Positions 8,641 to 18,992 of a DNA stretch of 50,261 nt are shown piece by piece; position 1 is the first letter of the stretch, and each line of letters opens with the position of its first letter. The notes beneath the pieces were generated by a model. It did not search any database. It was not told the DNA's origin and worked only from the letters and a program-made list of their open reading frames with translations. Where the stretch lies: assembly GCA_032718475.1 (NCBI GenBank), contig JAUCBJ010005430.1, forward strand, positions 1 to 50,261, written 5' to 3'. This DNA comes from Nemertoderma westbladi (taxonomy: Eukaryota; Xenacoelomorpha; Nemertodermatida; Nemertodermatidae). A program made the translations under genes and the position numbers.

Positions 8641-11600
8641 ATGAGTAGGCCCAGTCCTAATAGTAGGCCTAGTGTTACTGGTGAATTAGGACTACCGGCA
8701 TCATTGCCTATTACTCACGAACGACGACGGTTATTATCGGAGTTAAGAAGTTACATAAACCTTGGTGTTGAAGACATTAATCGTGTCACTGGTCGGAGCG
8801 ACGGCGTTACCTGTAGGCTTACTACCGGCACATCTAGAATGGTTACCGGTACCAGTACTGAAAGTGAAACAGCTTCTGATTCCGGAGATTCATCGGATAA
8901 TGATTTTCGAGATGAGACAACGCTTTTGCGTCGAATACCTTCGACTACCGATACTGATAGGCTTCACCTTCCCTCACGCTCACGCTCGTCCTCAAGTCCT
9001 TTGTGCAACTCTCGTAGATTTTCGCGCGCGAAGAATAGGCCTCTGATAGGGAGCCTAGGAAAAGTTGGTCGGACTTCTCAATCGACTAAAGTTGTTATCC
9101 TTAAACTTAAAGTTCGTTATATTAATTCCACGAATGCAGATAGCATCACCATTAGAAGCCCTTGGGTGAGAGTAATTCTTTGAAGATGAGTCTACCAATG
9201 GATGCGAACTTATTGGTCGTTAAAAAGTTGATTCTCAATAAAATATTTATTGAAGAGCATAACCGTTGTTTGAGGGAGCAAGGATGTCCCTCAAACCGTA
9301 ATTCTTATTCGTTTCAATTAACTAACTTACAAGGCGAGAAACTTAAGCCAAAGTTTTGTTCCCTTCGACAGTATACATTGGAGCGGTGTGTTTTAGGATC
9401 CTTAAAAATCGCTGTTGTTGGAGAGTTGCCCGAAGAGGATACTGGTAATGAGTTGGAGAATGATTCAACACTACCAGCCATTGCCGAATGTGACACGGTT
9501 CCACCCTCGCCAGGCGATGAAGGTACCAGTGCCAATGACGTGGTTCTACCTCCACCACCTGTTGGTATACTCAGTGTCGGTAATGGTGTGGCTGTACTTC
9601 CGCCAGCCCCAGCCCTTGATGGTTCTGACGCGGTTCTACTTCCGCCAAACGTCGGTGAACTCGGTTCCTTCTGTGACATGGAACCGCTTCCGCCAGCCTC
9701 CTCCGGTAATGATGTAGTTCCTGTTCTGCCTCCTCCTTTAATCGATGACCAAGTACATCTAGACACCAGTACCGATATACGTCAGGAATCCGTGTATGAA
9801 GTTCTGTCCCGTTTGGAGTGCAAAGTCGGTCTTTGCAACAAGGTCAACATCGTTAATGTTGACGACCGAGACAATGTACTTGATTGTGGATACCGGGCTT
9901 TTTCAAGAAAGGGATTCAACATATGGGAACCTTTATCTGTTAAATTCATTGGGGAGCGAGGCATAGATGCTGGAGGACCTTCGCGCGAATTCATGCGGTT
10001 AACATTACAAGCGATCAGGGATTCTGCGTTATTCAGCGGCGAGGAAAATTCCAAGAACATCGAACTGGATTACAACAGTAAGTTGCATCAAATAATCTTA
10101 TGCTGTTTAAATAAATTTAATTAAACTTCTTAATTTAACTGAACCAAATATAATTCAATTTTTATTAAATTGAATTATTATATTTTATTTTTCAGGTCTA
10201 AACTTAAACAGGTATTACCTGGCGGGAAAGATGATAGGTTACTTCATCATACACCGAGGTTCGACTCCTAGTTTCCTATCCCCATTGTTGTATAACATAA
10301 TTAGTACACCGGATGGATTTATTTCCGCCACCCCGGCAGTGACTGATATAGCTGATTATGAACTACGGGACAAAGTTAATAAAGTGAGATATAGATAATT
10401 ATTTATTTAATAATATAACATAAATATTAAATAAACTAATTAAATAACTATTATATTTCGGTTAGGCCTATACAAAATATTGTTAACCTTAACTTTACTT
10501 TAGATAAGTTCTGCAGAAACATCCGGAGAATTCAACACAGCAATAGACGAGGCTACTGATCTGATATCTATGAGTGGTTGTTTCAATATTATCCATCGCT
10601 TCAGCGACCAAACGAAAATAGATCTTGTTGGAGCTTTGGCTAAATTCATTGTGATGGATAGAAATCGTCGTGCCATTGAACAGTAAGTTAATTATTAGTA
10701 TAGTTAATTATCATAATCGCTCAATTAGTCAATATTAATTTCAGGAACTTTTTACAATTAATTTTAAACTAAACAGTCAAGTGCACTTTAGATTCCAGGA
10801 TGGTCTAAAAGAAGTTGGATTAATTAACGAAATTCTAAGAAATCCCGATGGTTGGCGGGAATTCTTTGTGCATAACGAATGTGTACTTACCTCCGAAGCT
10901 GTACAAGATTTGTTTATAATACAATGGACAGAGAACAACAATAGTATTCGGAAGAGAAAGGAGAAACGTGTTGCAGCATATTGGCTGGATCTGTTGCAGG
11001 ATTTGGGAGGTATTTTAAATTTTTTATTCAAAATTGAATAAAAAATGAAAATCACCACCAATCAAATAATTGATAAACTGTTAATTAATTTATAAATCGA
11101 TTACTTGCTTAATAATTAATATGTTTCTTTCTCCTTAATTCATATATTTCTTGATTATTAAAATGAATGTATTGATTATTGAGTAATCTGTTTATTTTTC
11201 TTTGAAATTTGTTTAACTGTTGTTTAATAATTATGTGTTGCATTATTGTCCCAATAAGCCTAGGTCGCCTCGTATTTGTTTTGGTGTAAAGGTAAACTAT
11301 AGTCTATAGGCTGGGAAGTGCGTTCAACTCCGCCGCCATAAACTATCCAATACCATCTCTCATAAACTTGCTGAATGGACTTTATAGTAAAAAATGTATC
11401 CAATCGGAGATTGAAACTGGGTGTCTAACAATACAAGAGTTAATAACTGTGTCATTTATTAAATCTACATACGGATTACAGAGTTTGAGCTTTAAACAGA
11501 AACACACACGAGTCTTGGAATACTTCAACGTTAACTAACAAACTAGGGAACTAGGCTAACGTAAATCTTGTAACTGTATACTTTGGGTTGGTTTTAAAAC

Positions 11601-12243
11601 ATATAATATAAATTGTGCATATTATGACTGATGTTGGAACTGCCTGAAACGTTTATTAATTTGTGTTTGTAAACATTGTAAATTATGTATCATGGGTGTA
11701 TGTATCTTTAGAAATCTGGAAATTTAGCCCAACCTTTTACTGAATATAGCCACTGGGGCGTGAAGCCGGACAAATAATATATACGCCGACAGCCTACAGC
11801 GGCCAACTATCAGCCGACAACAGTTATAAATGTTGCTGGGTGTTAGTTGCTGGCAATCGGCGTAGCGTTTACACCCTCCCGTATCCGTTCAATCGTCCTG
11901 CAGTTTAAATTGATTTAATTAAATTTTTATATATTTTCAATTTTTAAATTATTGCATTTTTATTACAGACGGGGTTACAGGATACGCATCCGGACGAGTA
12001 GTCGGGCTGAAAGACCTTCTTATATTTGTGACTGGTATCGATGCTGTTCCCGCACTTGGATTTAACCGGGATCCTTCAGTTGTATTCCTCCACCCCGAGG
12101 ACGATAACCAATATTACATTGGTCTACCAAGATCAAACACTTGTGGTCTCATTTTAAGTCTACCGATTGTTGGGTCCTACGACGAGTTTAAACGCAATAT
12201 GATTAGCGCATTGGAGATAGCGACTACATTCACCGATGATTGA
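8641..12243 (+). CDS. HECT-domain E3 ubiquitin ligase-like gene, five exons, exon 1 frameshifted
   Basis: Exons: 8641-10077, 10196-10383, 10504-10682, 10777-11009 and 11969-12243. All introns are GT-AG and every junction keeps the frame, e.g. the Ser codon split A|GT at 10077/10196. Exon 1 has a Ser/Arg-rich N-terminus, a possible ubiquitin-like or PB1-like segment, a Pro-rich linker and the HECT entry motif GIDAGGPSREFMRLTL. The last exon contains LPRSNTCGLILSLPI, with the presumed thioester-forming Cys at codon 12142-12144. The N-lobe follows G2E3-like proteins. HECT ligases transfer ubiquitin through this Cys. Oddity: within exon 1 the frame changes near 9160-9185 (one-base shift, too short for an intron), so this copy is probably inactive or starts later. 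AATAAA follows at 12338 and 12360. It lies inside the transposon, convergent with the integrase. Confidence 0.75.
11010..11968 (+). other. Large intron 4 of the HECT-like gene
   Basis: A 959-bp GT-AG intron (donor GGTATTTT, acceptor TTTTATTACAG) separates the HECT middle part from the Cys-containing C-lobe. I see no ORF, repeat or RNA gene inside. Confidence 0.65.
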
Positions 12244-12337
12244 ATGAAACTATAAACATTTTAGTAATTGTTTATTATATACTAGAAGTAAAATAGAAAA
12301 ATTAAGAACTAAATTAGAACTATAGTCGTTTTATAGT

Positions 12338-12365
12338 AATAAAGAACTGTTATTCTTATAATAAA
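12338..12365 (+). terminator. Two AATAAA polyadenylation signals after the HECT gene
   Basis: AATAAA occurs at 12338-12343 and 12360-12365, about 95-120 bp after the stop codon. This fits a short 3' UTR ending just before the convergent integrase gene. Confidence 0.5.
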
Positions 12366-12396
12366 GTAAGAATTAGAAATTATATGTAAGTATGAA

Positions 12397-13657
12397 TCAT
12401 AAATAGTGCATTATATTAGATATTAGAAATAGTAATGTTTGTTTACATTCCCCTAATGATTGGCAACATCGAGGTGTCACCAGCACAGTATCTTCAAGGA
12501 AACTGTCACATAAGTTAGCGATCTCAGGGATACAGTGTGGCAGTTTGGTAGCGAATATTCTCATAGAGGCTAGAGATTCTATATCCACGTGGTGGATGTA
12601 GTTAGGTGACTGTAAATAAAGTAGATTTGGCTTTCCTCCCGGGGATAATAGACCGCTACGGCGAATCCGGTGGCTATTGTGATAGACCATTATTAAATCG
12701 AGAGTATACTGGAGAAACGGCAAGTAAACATATCTAACAATTTCTATATGTATAAAGTTTGAAGTATCCAAAAAGGCAAGTTCTAATTCTGCGAAATGAT
12801 CTAACCAATGCGATAATCCAAGTTTTGGAATCTTGGACCAAAAAGACTCAATCCTTTGGTTCCTTTTACTTTTACCGTAGATAAATAAACGTTGTACCAT
12901 TCAGGGCAGCATCATCATTATGATAGAGTCGAAGAAAGTGCTGGATAATTTCAATGTTGACGTTTTCTGTTCCGCGATCCGAACGTATAATATGCGGAAT
13001 GCCTCGCAATAAATCGATTATTTCTAAAAAATAGGCTGCCACTATGAAAGGATCGTTATTGCTCTGTCCGCATTTTAACCACATAATCTTTCTGCTAAAA
13101 CCGTCCATTCCACCATGAACAGCTAAACCGAACGGTTTAAGCTTATCCCATCCGTCAATGTGGAGTAGAAAGTTTGGTCCCTTCAAAAAGTAAGTGCGAT
13201 GTGTAAGTTTGTGCTTGATACGGCACAACCGCCCATCCGGATCTAGAATACGCAGCAGTTCGGCAGTTAATTTACGCGGTACATAAATGTTATGTTGGTA
13301 CATTAAAACATGTTGCATCAGCAGGTATCCAGCTGTACTTGGAGAACGATTATCACTAGAGGTTTTATGAAGTTCATTCTGTATGGTATCGACTATCACA
13401 CCAAAATCAGCCGGATTAAACCGTCGATGCAACTTAATTGATGATAAATAACGACGCACGGTTCTACAGGAAATGTACAAACCACAGGATTGCTGCAGTA
13501 TCTGCGCTATTTCTGCATGCGTTTATCCCAACCAAAAATTCTCAGAAATTTCCTTCCTCCAAGGTTGCGCCGAGACTAATATTGGCAACAATATAATAAT
13601 CAAAACCAGTGCAGCTACCGGTACTGATAGCGTTACAGTAGTAACATATTTCGTCAT
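12397..13657 (-). pseudogene. DDE integrase/transposase pseudogene (one stop, one frameshift)
   Basis: The frame opens at ATG 13657 with a strongly hydrophobic ~20-residue stretch (VAALVLIIILLPILVSA). It meets TAA at 13523-13525, continues through a helix-turn-helix-like segment (HAEIAQILQQSCGLYIS) and enters an rve-type catalytic core. Catalytic candidates are D in LLHIDGWDKLKP (codon 13154-13156), D in IIRSDRGTENV (12977-12979) and E in NQRIESFW (12847-12849). A one-base frameshift near 12875-12905 separates the second D from the E. The C-terminal part ends at the stop at 12397. Spacing D-59-D and D-~43-E suits a retroviral-type integrase fold. It would mobilise the surrounding element, but this copy is dead. 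Residue order and context make the assignment strong; the subfamily name is uncertain. Confidence 0.8.
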
Positions 13658-13934
13658 ATTGATTTAAGCTTAAGTTTATAGCTTGTAAGTTTTGTGAAGA
13701 CAGAAAGTTCCGGTCTGGTATGCAGTAGGTAAGGTACAGACAGTACCGGTCGCGGTCTGCGTCTGGTATGCAGGTTCCGATTTACATGCCGCCTTTCAGC
13801 TCTAGGTACAGTACCGGTTCGGCATGCAGGTTCCGTTTTTGATTTACACGCCGCCTTTAAGTCAGTTAGTTACATTTTAAATTTCCCTCTTCCTCATCAA
13901 CATGAGTCAAATCCTCTAAAAGTCAGCTGATTGA
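13658..13934. promoter_or_regulatory. Upstream region of the integrase gene with ~75-bp direct repeat
   Basis: Two imperfect copies of a segment containing GCATGCAGGTTCCG...GATTTACA and CGCCGCCTTT lie at about 13766-13860, with several ACCGGT palindromes. The position suggests the integrase promoter, but no TATA box is clear. Confidence 0.35.
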
Positions 13935-14289
13935 TATTAATTTCAACCCGGGTTGAAATTAATTTCAACCCAGGTTGATATTAATTTCAACCCGGGTTGA
14001 TATTAATTTCAACCCGGGTTGATATTAATTTCAACCCGGGTTGAAATTCAAGAAAAAAATGTTGATCAAATTAAAAATTAAAAAAGAAGTGAATTATTTT
14101 GGCCGCTTTCAGCCACCGTAGTTACATTGTTATACATTTCATTATGGTGCATCGCGATGGCACAAAATTTATACCCTCTTGCGATCCATGAAGATATAGA
14201 TGAATTTTTGCCTTATTTTTTTACCATTTGGCAACTTTTGTGCACCGGTAGAACAACGAAATCGAAAAAAAGTAAAAAACGCACCGCCC
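13935..14289 (-). repeat. Right terminal inverted repeat with five palindromes
   Basis: This is the inverted counterpart of 7080-7252 plus 8291-8415, uninterrupted here. It includes five tandem ~22-bp units of the TTTCAACCCGGGTTGAAA type at 13937-14048, versus two on the left, so copy number differs between the two ends. Confidence 0.85.
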
Positions 14290-14456
14290 TAAAATACATA
14301 TGTACAAAAGGAACATAATTCGATTTCCTATAATACTACTGTACTATATTTATAATTATTTCTCATTCAGGACAAACATCTCATCATCATAAAGGGCCCA
14401 TTCACAATAGCCCAATTACATTAATTACACTAATTAAATGATATTGTAGTTATTTA

Positions 14457-15212
14457 TTGATCACCACAAATTCTGCAAAGCAGGTTGTGGCGCACACTCA
14501 TAGTTTCACATATGGGGGGTCGAGAGTTGAACTTTGTAACGAGTATGATTATCTTGGTGTTTCACTACAACCGTCACTTTGCTTTACCAAACATATAGAA
14601 CAGAAGAAGCAGAAGACCTTTGCTCTCATTGGCTGTCTCCCCAACACATAGCGATTATCGATCGAAACTGGATTAAAAATCTTTCGAATGAAATTATACC
14701 TCATGACAACATACGCTTTCATCGAGATTGCTCGATACCTAACCTTATCCAATTTAAAGGAAGTGGACAAGATTAAGACAAGATTTTTGAAACGACTTTT
14801 AGGCCTTCACACTAATGCATCTTCCACTATGGCACTAATGGCGGTAGGTGCTAATTCCCTCACTGAGGATTTACTAGGACAGCACCCATACATCTTCAAA
14901 CCCGAAGTTATCGAACAGTATAAAATACATCGACTTGACAGACTCAACAACTTAAACTTACAAGGCTATCATCGGGGACCAGCATTTTCTTTGAATTGGA
15001 AGAAACCCAAACAGTTGAACAGGCATATTGTTACAAGAACAACTGCTCACGGTTTCCACCACATATTATTTGCAGCAACAAAACTCCGTTCCATGAGCAC
15101 TCTGGTTGTTGTAAACGCTCCTACTGTAATCGATCATGCAAGGACCTGTACCATGTTCTCAACTGTTCGAGCTGTCCTCCACTTGTTGCTCTGGCTTCCA
15201 AGAAATAATTAA
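14457..15212 (+). pseudogene. Non-LTR retrotransposon 3' ORF relic with zinc finger
   Basis: Frame pieces read FTYGGSRVELCNEYDYLGV, then VDKIKTRFLKRLLGLHTNA, the typical thumb and C-terminal region after the polymerase domain of LINE reverse transcriptases. A TAG at ~14649 and a later frame change break it. In a second frame, 14996-15208 has Cys/His spacing (HHIICSNK, HSGCCKRSYCNRSC, YHVLNC) like the C-terminal zinc finger of such proteins. The upstream catalytic palm is missing, so this is a 5'-truncated, decayed copy. Confidence 0.65.
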
Positions 15213-15732
15213 ACAGACTAACAACAATAGATTTTCGCATATGTACACTGACATATATTTTACTTTAATTATCATTCGAAATAAAAAAAATTCCATTTGC
15301 CCCGTGTGGGGGCGTATATATTTAAAAAAAAGTTATTTATTGATATCAGTATTATTACATTTGTTGTTCTTCAACAAAATTATTTCTAAAATTTTTGAAT
15401 AAAGCTAGCACCAAATTTTGAATGAACCAAATGTAAAAAACAACCGACTACATAATAAATGTGTGGATTGTAATAGGAAGGACCTGAAAATACTTCCCCA
15501 GTTGTTGCTGTTTAGGATCTGTTAGATAACACTCTAAAATAGCCATCATTAAACGAAACAGGAAGAAAATATTGTGAAAACGGATCTTTTAATGGAAAAC
15601 ATTTATTGTCATATAATATTATGTAAGTGGGTAATGGTAAATTAAAATATTGGATTCCAGTGCTGGTGATAAAGGTAAAGGGAAAGGCAATTGGAGCCTA
15701 TTTGGTGGCCATGTGTAACACGGTTATTGGAT
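15213..15732. other. Spacer without recognised gene
   Basis: AT-rich DNA between the LINE relic and the gag-like fragment. A polyadenylation-like AATAAA lies near 15400. No repeat partner was seen in the window. Confidence 0.4.
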
Positions 15733-16109
15733 GAAATTCCACTAGCCCTCACCAAGAAAACTTTAATACAGTTAGAGATGCGTTGCGTAATTATTTCGGA
15801 GCTCAGGATAGAGGTGTCTATCATCCACGGTTGCTCAACTGCAAACAGTTACCAATGGAGCGCGAGCCTATTGATGTTTATGTTGAGTGTTTAAAGTCAC
15901 ACACTTCTGAAGATTTACCGAACATGCTGGCAAATCAATGCAGCGACTTACTTCTACAGATATTCTATGGAGGAATTGGATATAGTTTAGCAGATACACT
16001 TCACATGATTGAGCCACCAGATTTCGAAACCGAGGTGCAACGAGCTAGAAGGATCGAGCTACATAGCAATAATAGAAACCATGAACGAGAATATGAATAT
16101 AGTAAGTAG
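15733..16109 (+). pseudogene. Retrotransposon gag-like fragment
   Basis: After a TGA at ~15729 a frame runs to 16109 with NTVRDALRNYFGAQDRG and REPIDVYVECLKSHTSEDL. The helical pattern (Phe-rich segment, then EPIDVYVxCLK) resembles Ty3/Gypsy capsid domains. It lacks a zinc knuckle and any polymerase follows nowhere nearby. This is an isolated relic and the family call is tentative. Confidence 0.4.
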
Positions 16110-16349
16110 GAATCTTGGAGTAATAAATCCCCGTCAATTACGGTTACAATGTGGTAAGTCTGTAAGTGTGGTAAGTACAGTCTGTTCTTTAAACAGCTGG
16201 AAGGCTTTTTTCATATTTTTTTTTCAAAATTTCAAATTTTTGGCGGGTAATTTAAATTTTAGCAAAAATTTGAATAATTGCTACTAGTTTGTTGAACTTT
16301 GGCCTTTTGAGCTCAAATATTCAAAATATGTTGGAAAGCACAATCAGCG

Positions 16350-17335
16350 TCGGAGGTAGGTGAGTCTGCCCCCCAAGCCCCGGTTGTCGGTGTGTCTGCC
16401 CCCCCAGCCCCGCTTGTCGGTGTGTCTGCCCCCCAGCCCCGCTTGTCGGTGTGTCTGCACAATCAGCGTCGGAGGTAGGTGTGTCTGCCCCCCAAGCCCC
16501 GGTAGTCGGTGTGTCTGCCCCCCAAGCCCCGGTAGTCGGTGTGTCTGCCCCCCAAGCCCCGGTTGTTGGTGTGTCTTCCCAATCAGCGTCAGAGGTAGGT
16601 TTGTCTGCCCCCCAAGCCCCGGTTGTCAGTGTGTCTGCCCCCCAGCCCCGCTTGTCGGTGTGTCTGCTCCCCCAGCCCCGCTTGTCAGTGTGTCTGCACA
16701 ATCAGCATCGGAGGTAGGTGTGTCTGCCCCCCAAGCCCCGGTTGTCAGTTGCTGGGGAGCCTCAGACTCAACTTAGTCAGTCGGTCCCAGCCATTACTAC
16801 CCCGGGTCCCACATTGGTCCCGGTTGTCGGTGTGTCTGCCCAATCAGCCTCAGGTGTCGGTGTGTCTGCCCCCCAAGCCCCGGTAGTTGGTGTGTCTGCC
16901 CCCAAGCCCCGGTTGTCGGTGTGTCTTCCCAATCAGCGTCGGAGGTAGGTTTGTCTGCCCCCCAAGCCCCGGTTGTCGGTGTGTCTGCCCCCCAGCCCCG
17001 CTTGTCAGTGTGTCTGCCCCCCAGCCCCGCTTGTCGGTGTGTCTTCACAATCAGCCTCGGAGGTAGGTGTGTCTGCCCCCCAAGCCACGGTTGTCGGTGT
17101 GTCTGCCCCCCAAGCCCTGGTTGCTGGGAAACCTCAGACTCAACTTAGTCAGTCAGTCCCAGCCATTACTACCCTGGGTCCCACATTGGACATCGGAGGC
17201 TCTCACTCCGCTTCCTCCTACAGCGGATTCTGGTGGTCTTTCATACCGACATCTGAGGCTGATTGTGTAGACACACCGACAAGCGGGGCTGGGGGGGGGG
17301 GGGGGCAGACACACCGACAAGCGGGGCTGGGGGGG
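16350..17335 (+). repeat. GC-rich 30-bp minisatellite
   Basis: About 30 units of ~30 bp with the core CCCCCCAAGCCCCGGTTGTC followed by GGTGTGTCTG are interleaved with variants (CAATCAGCGTCGGAGGTAGG). The unit length is a multiple of three and the sequence is stop-poor, so several frames on both strands stay open (for instance a GVSAPQAPVV decapeptide repeat on +). Those ORFs are products of the repeat, not evidence of genes. A higher-order segment with CTCAGACTCAACTTAGTCAG recurs at ~16760 and ~17130. Confidence 0.9.
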
Positions 17336-17337
17336 AT

Positions 17338-18048
17338 GGTGTCTAGGACTGAGAAGATCGAGGATGGGGACGTGAAGGGGGCCAGCCGTTTGGCCTCCTC
17401 TAAGGACTCCATCGCTCCCGATACCCGTGAGACATTGGAGATGCTCCGCAGTAAGAACCCATCCAAACCGTCCATCCAGCTCCATAGAGCTGGATGGGCC
17501 ATAGATGCCAGCGCAAATGGTATCAAACTCCCGACGTATCTGGGCGCGTGACTCCTCTGTCTATGATAAACAACTTGGTGAGGCGGGCACTGGTCAGCTG
17601 TGATATCCCGTCAGTCCTGGAACCCCCGGGTCTCTTCAGGAACGACGGGAAACGAGTGGACGGGGTGAGCCTCACCCCTTGGAGCGGGGGACGAAGCCTT
17701 ACTTGGGACGCTACGGTAGTCGACCCCCTCGCCCCCAGCCACCTCCAACAGACCCTCATCGCCGGCGGGCGCACAGCTGAGGAGGCAGAGCGGATGAAAC
17801 GCGCGACAAACACCGAGCTGGAGCAGCGGGGCCTCCACATTTTTCATCCTGTGGCCTTTGAGACCCTCGGCCGCCCCGGCCCGGAGACTGCGGCCTTCCT
17901 CCGGGAGGTTGGCTCCCGAATGCACGCGTTCACCCACGAATCCCGCTTCCTCCTACAGCGGATTCTGGTGGCCATTCTAGTGGGCAATGCGGCGTCTGTT
18001 ATGGTGATGGGCGGTCCCTCTCCGGGTGACCTTTTTGATGGACCCTGA
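17338..18048 (+). pseudogene. C-terminal region of an invertebrate LINE polyprotein
   Basis: Two overlapping frames (to 17551, then from ~17545 to the stop at 18048) give one product after a frame change. The second frame has LEPPGLFRNDGKRVDGVSLTP, GRSLTWDATVVDPLAPSHL and a closing segment with LLQRILVAILVGNAASVM. This DGxTxxPW...WDxTxxDxLAPS pattern recurs downstream of reverse transcriptase in many invertebrate LINE ORFs and may be a nuclease-like domain. No reverse transcriptase is present here. The minisatellite abuts its 5' side. Confidence 0.55.
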
Positions 18049-18400
18049 ACTCTTTTCCTAACTTAATTAATTAATTCATTTTATAAAATCTGTGCCTAAT
18101 TTATAAATAGAAAACTTGTTAATTATTCTATATTAATTGTTCAATTACGGTATTTGTTATACAGGATTTGATATCCTTGTGTCGGATGAATTTATTGAGT
18201 TTATACTTAGTTGTAAAAATTTATTACCCTTTTTTTAAATTGTAAAAAAAAAATTTTTTTTCAAAATTTTGCATTTATTGGAAAATTAAAAAAAAAATTG
18301 TATATTATATGATAAGAAACCACTATATTATATTTATATTTATATTACATTATAATATATTTATATTACAATATTATTATATTGCAATTACCAAAACTTA
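18049..18400. other. AT-rich spacer
   Basis: Long A/T runs and TATATTATATT-type simple sequence. No gene seen. Confidence 0.5.
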
Positions 18401-18545
18401 TAATCAGTTTCTACACCAACCACCTCTGCCTGTTTCCTCTTAGCTGAACCACTCAGATTAGATGACCTCCTCTTCACATTTACTTCCTCCCCCCGATTCG
18501 CCAACAGCCCTTGGTCCTCATCCAGATGAAGTCGCTTCAAACCAA
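18400..18545 (-). other. 50-codon basic open segment, unrecognised
   Basis: On the minus strand an open stretch reads LKRLHLDEDQGLLANRGEEV and then a basic Ser/Lys-rich tail with AKRKQAEVVG, ending at a TAA near 18393. Composition looks coding (charged, nuclear-signal-like), but no start, splice acceptor or family is recognised. It could be the 3' end of a decayed transposon gene. Confidence 0.2.
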
Positions 18546-18584
18546 CGTATATAAAGACTCTGGGGTGAAATAAATCGTGTTGTA

Positions 18585-18800
18585 GTTAGAGATTATAAAC
18601 CATTGTTTGAGCGACTGGAAGATGAAGGTTGCCTAGATTGCCATGTAGAATTAGATTTATTTGCTCTACACTATGTCTACCTACCTCGAATTAAACGTTC
18701 TATTTCCGAGGTCCGTAATCAGCTCAACAATTAAAGACTACGAACAATGCGCAATCTATCGCCAAGACAGATGTGGATGCAAAGTATAGTTGGAGAGAAT
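18585..18800 (+). pseudogene. C-terminal fragment of a second integrase-core protein
   Basis: The frame reads YKPLFERLEDEGCLDCHVEL, DLFALHYVYLPRIKRSI, a TAA, then RLRTMRNLSPRQMW. That order (helical segment, LFALHYVFxPRIN-type motif, LRTExNLTPxQLW-type end) is the C-terminal part of the same broad integrase-core family as the gene at 12397-13657, but of a different subgroup. No catalytic residues remain. Confidence 0.6.
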
Positions 18801-18992
18801 ACAATAATTAACAAACAAAACTTATACTCATGCGGTTTCTCTTATTGTTCATGAATTGTCATTGTTGGAATTATTAGTCATCCGGCCTTATTATCATGTA
18901 ACACGTTTAAACAAACTTCAAACATACCCCCCACTTTGTATGAATAATTAAAATGTGAATAATTCATTATTGTTTCTGTCACTGTCTTTTAA

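Larger units (their letters stand above)
7080..14289. mobile_element. DNA transposon with integrase (DDE) and HECT E3-ligase genes
   Basis: The ends are inverted copies: 7080 onward (GGGTGGTGTGTTGTTTACTT) matches the reverse complement of sequence ending at 14289 (GGGCGGTGCGTTTTTTACTT). The match continues over ~170 bp on the left, and resumes after a nested insertion at 8291-8415; the right arm spans 13935-14289. Inside are a HECT-domain gene on + (8641-12243) and an integrase pseudogene on - (12397-13657), converging with ~150 bp between stops. Both subterminal regions contain tandem TTTCAACCCGGGTTGAAA palindromes. No clear target-site duplication flanks the ends. The integrase resembles the eukaryotic 'integrase core domain' proteins with HIDGxDKLKP and SNQRIE-type motifs. 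The exact superfamily (IS3EU or a Ginger relative are possibilities) is not settled. Confidence 0.75.

Noticed and set aside
9160-9185. Mini-intron explaining the frame change in HECT exon 1
   Set aside because: A GTGAGA donor exists, but the gap would be under 25 bases, too short to splice.
7075-14295. Target-site duplication for the HECT/integrase element
   Set aside because: Flanks (ACCAA left, TAAAA right) do not match convincingly, so none is claimed.
16321-17148. Long ORFs on both strands in the GC-rich block
   Set aside because: They arise from the stop-poor 30-bp minisatellite and read the same repeat in several frames.
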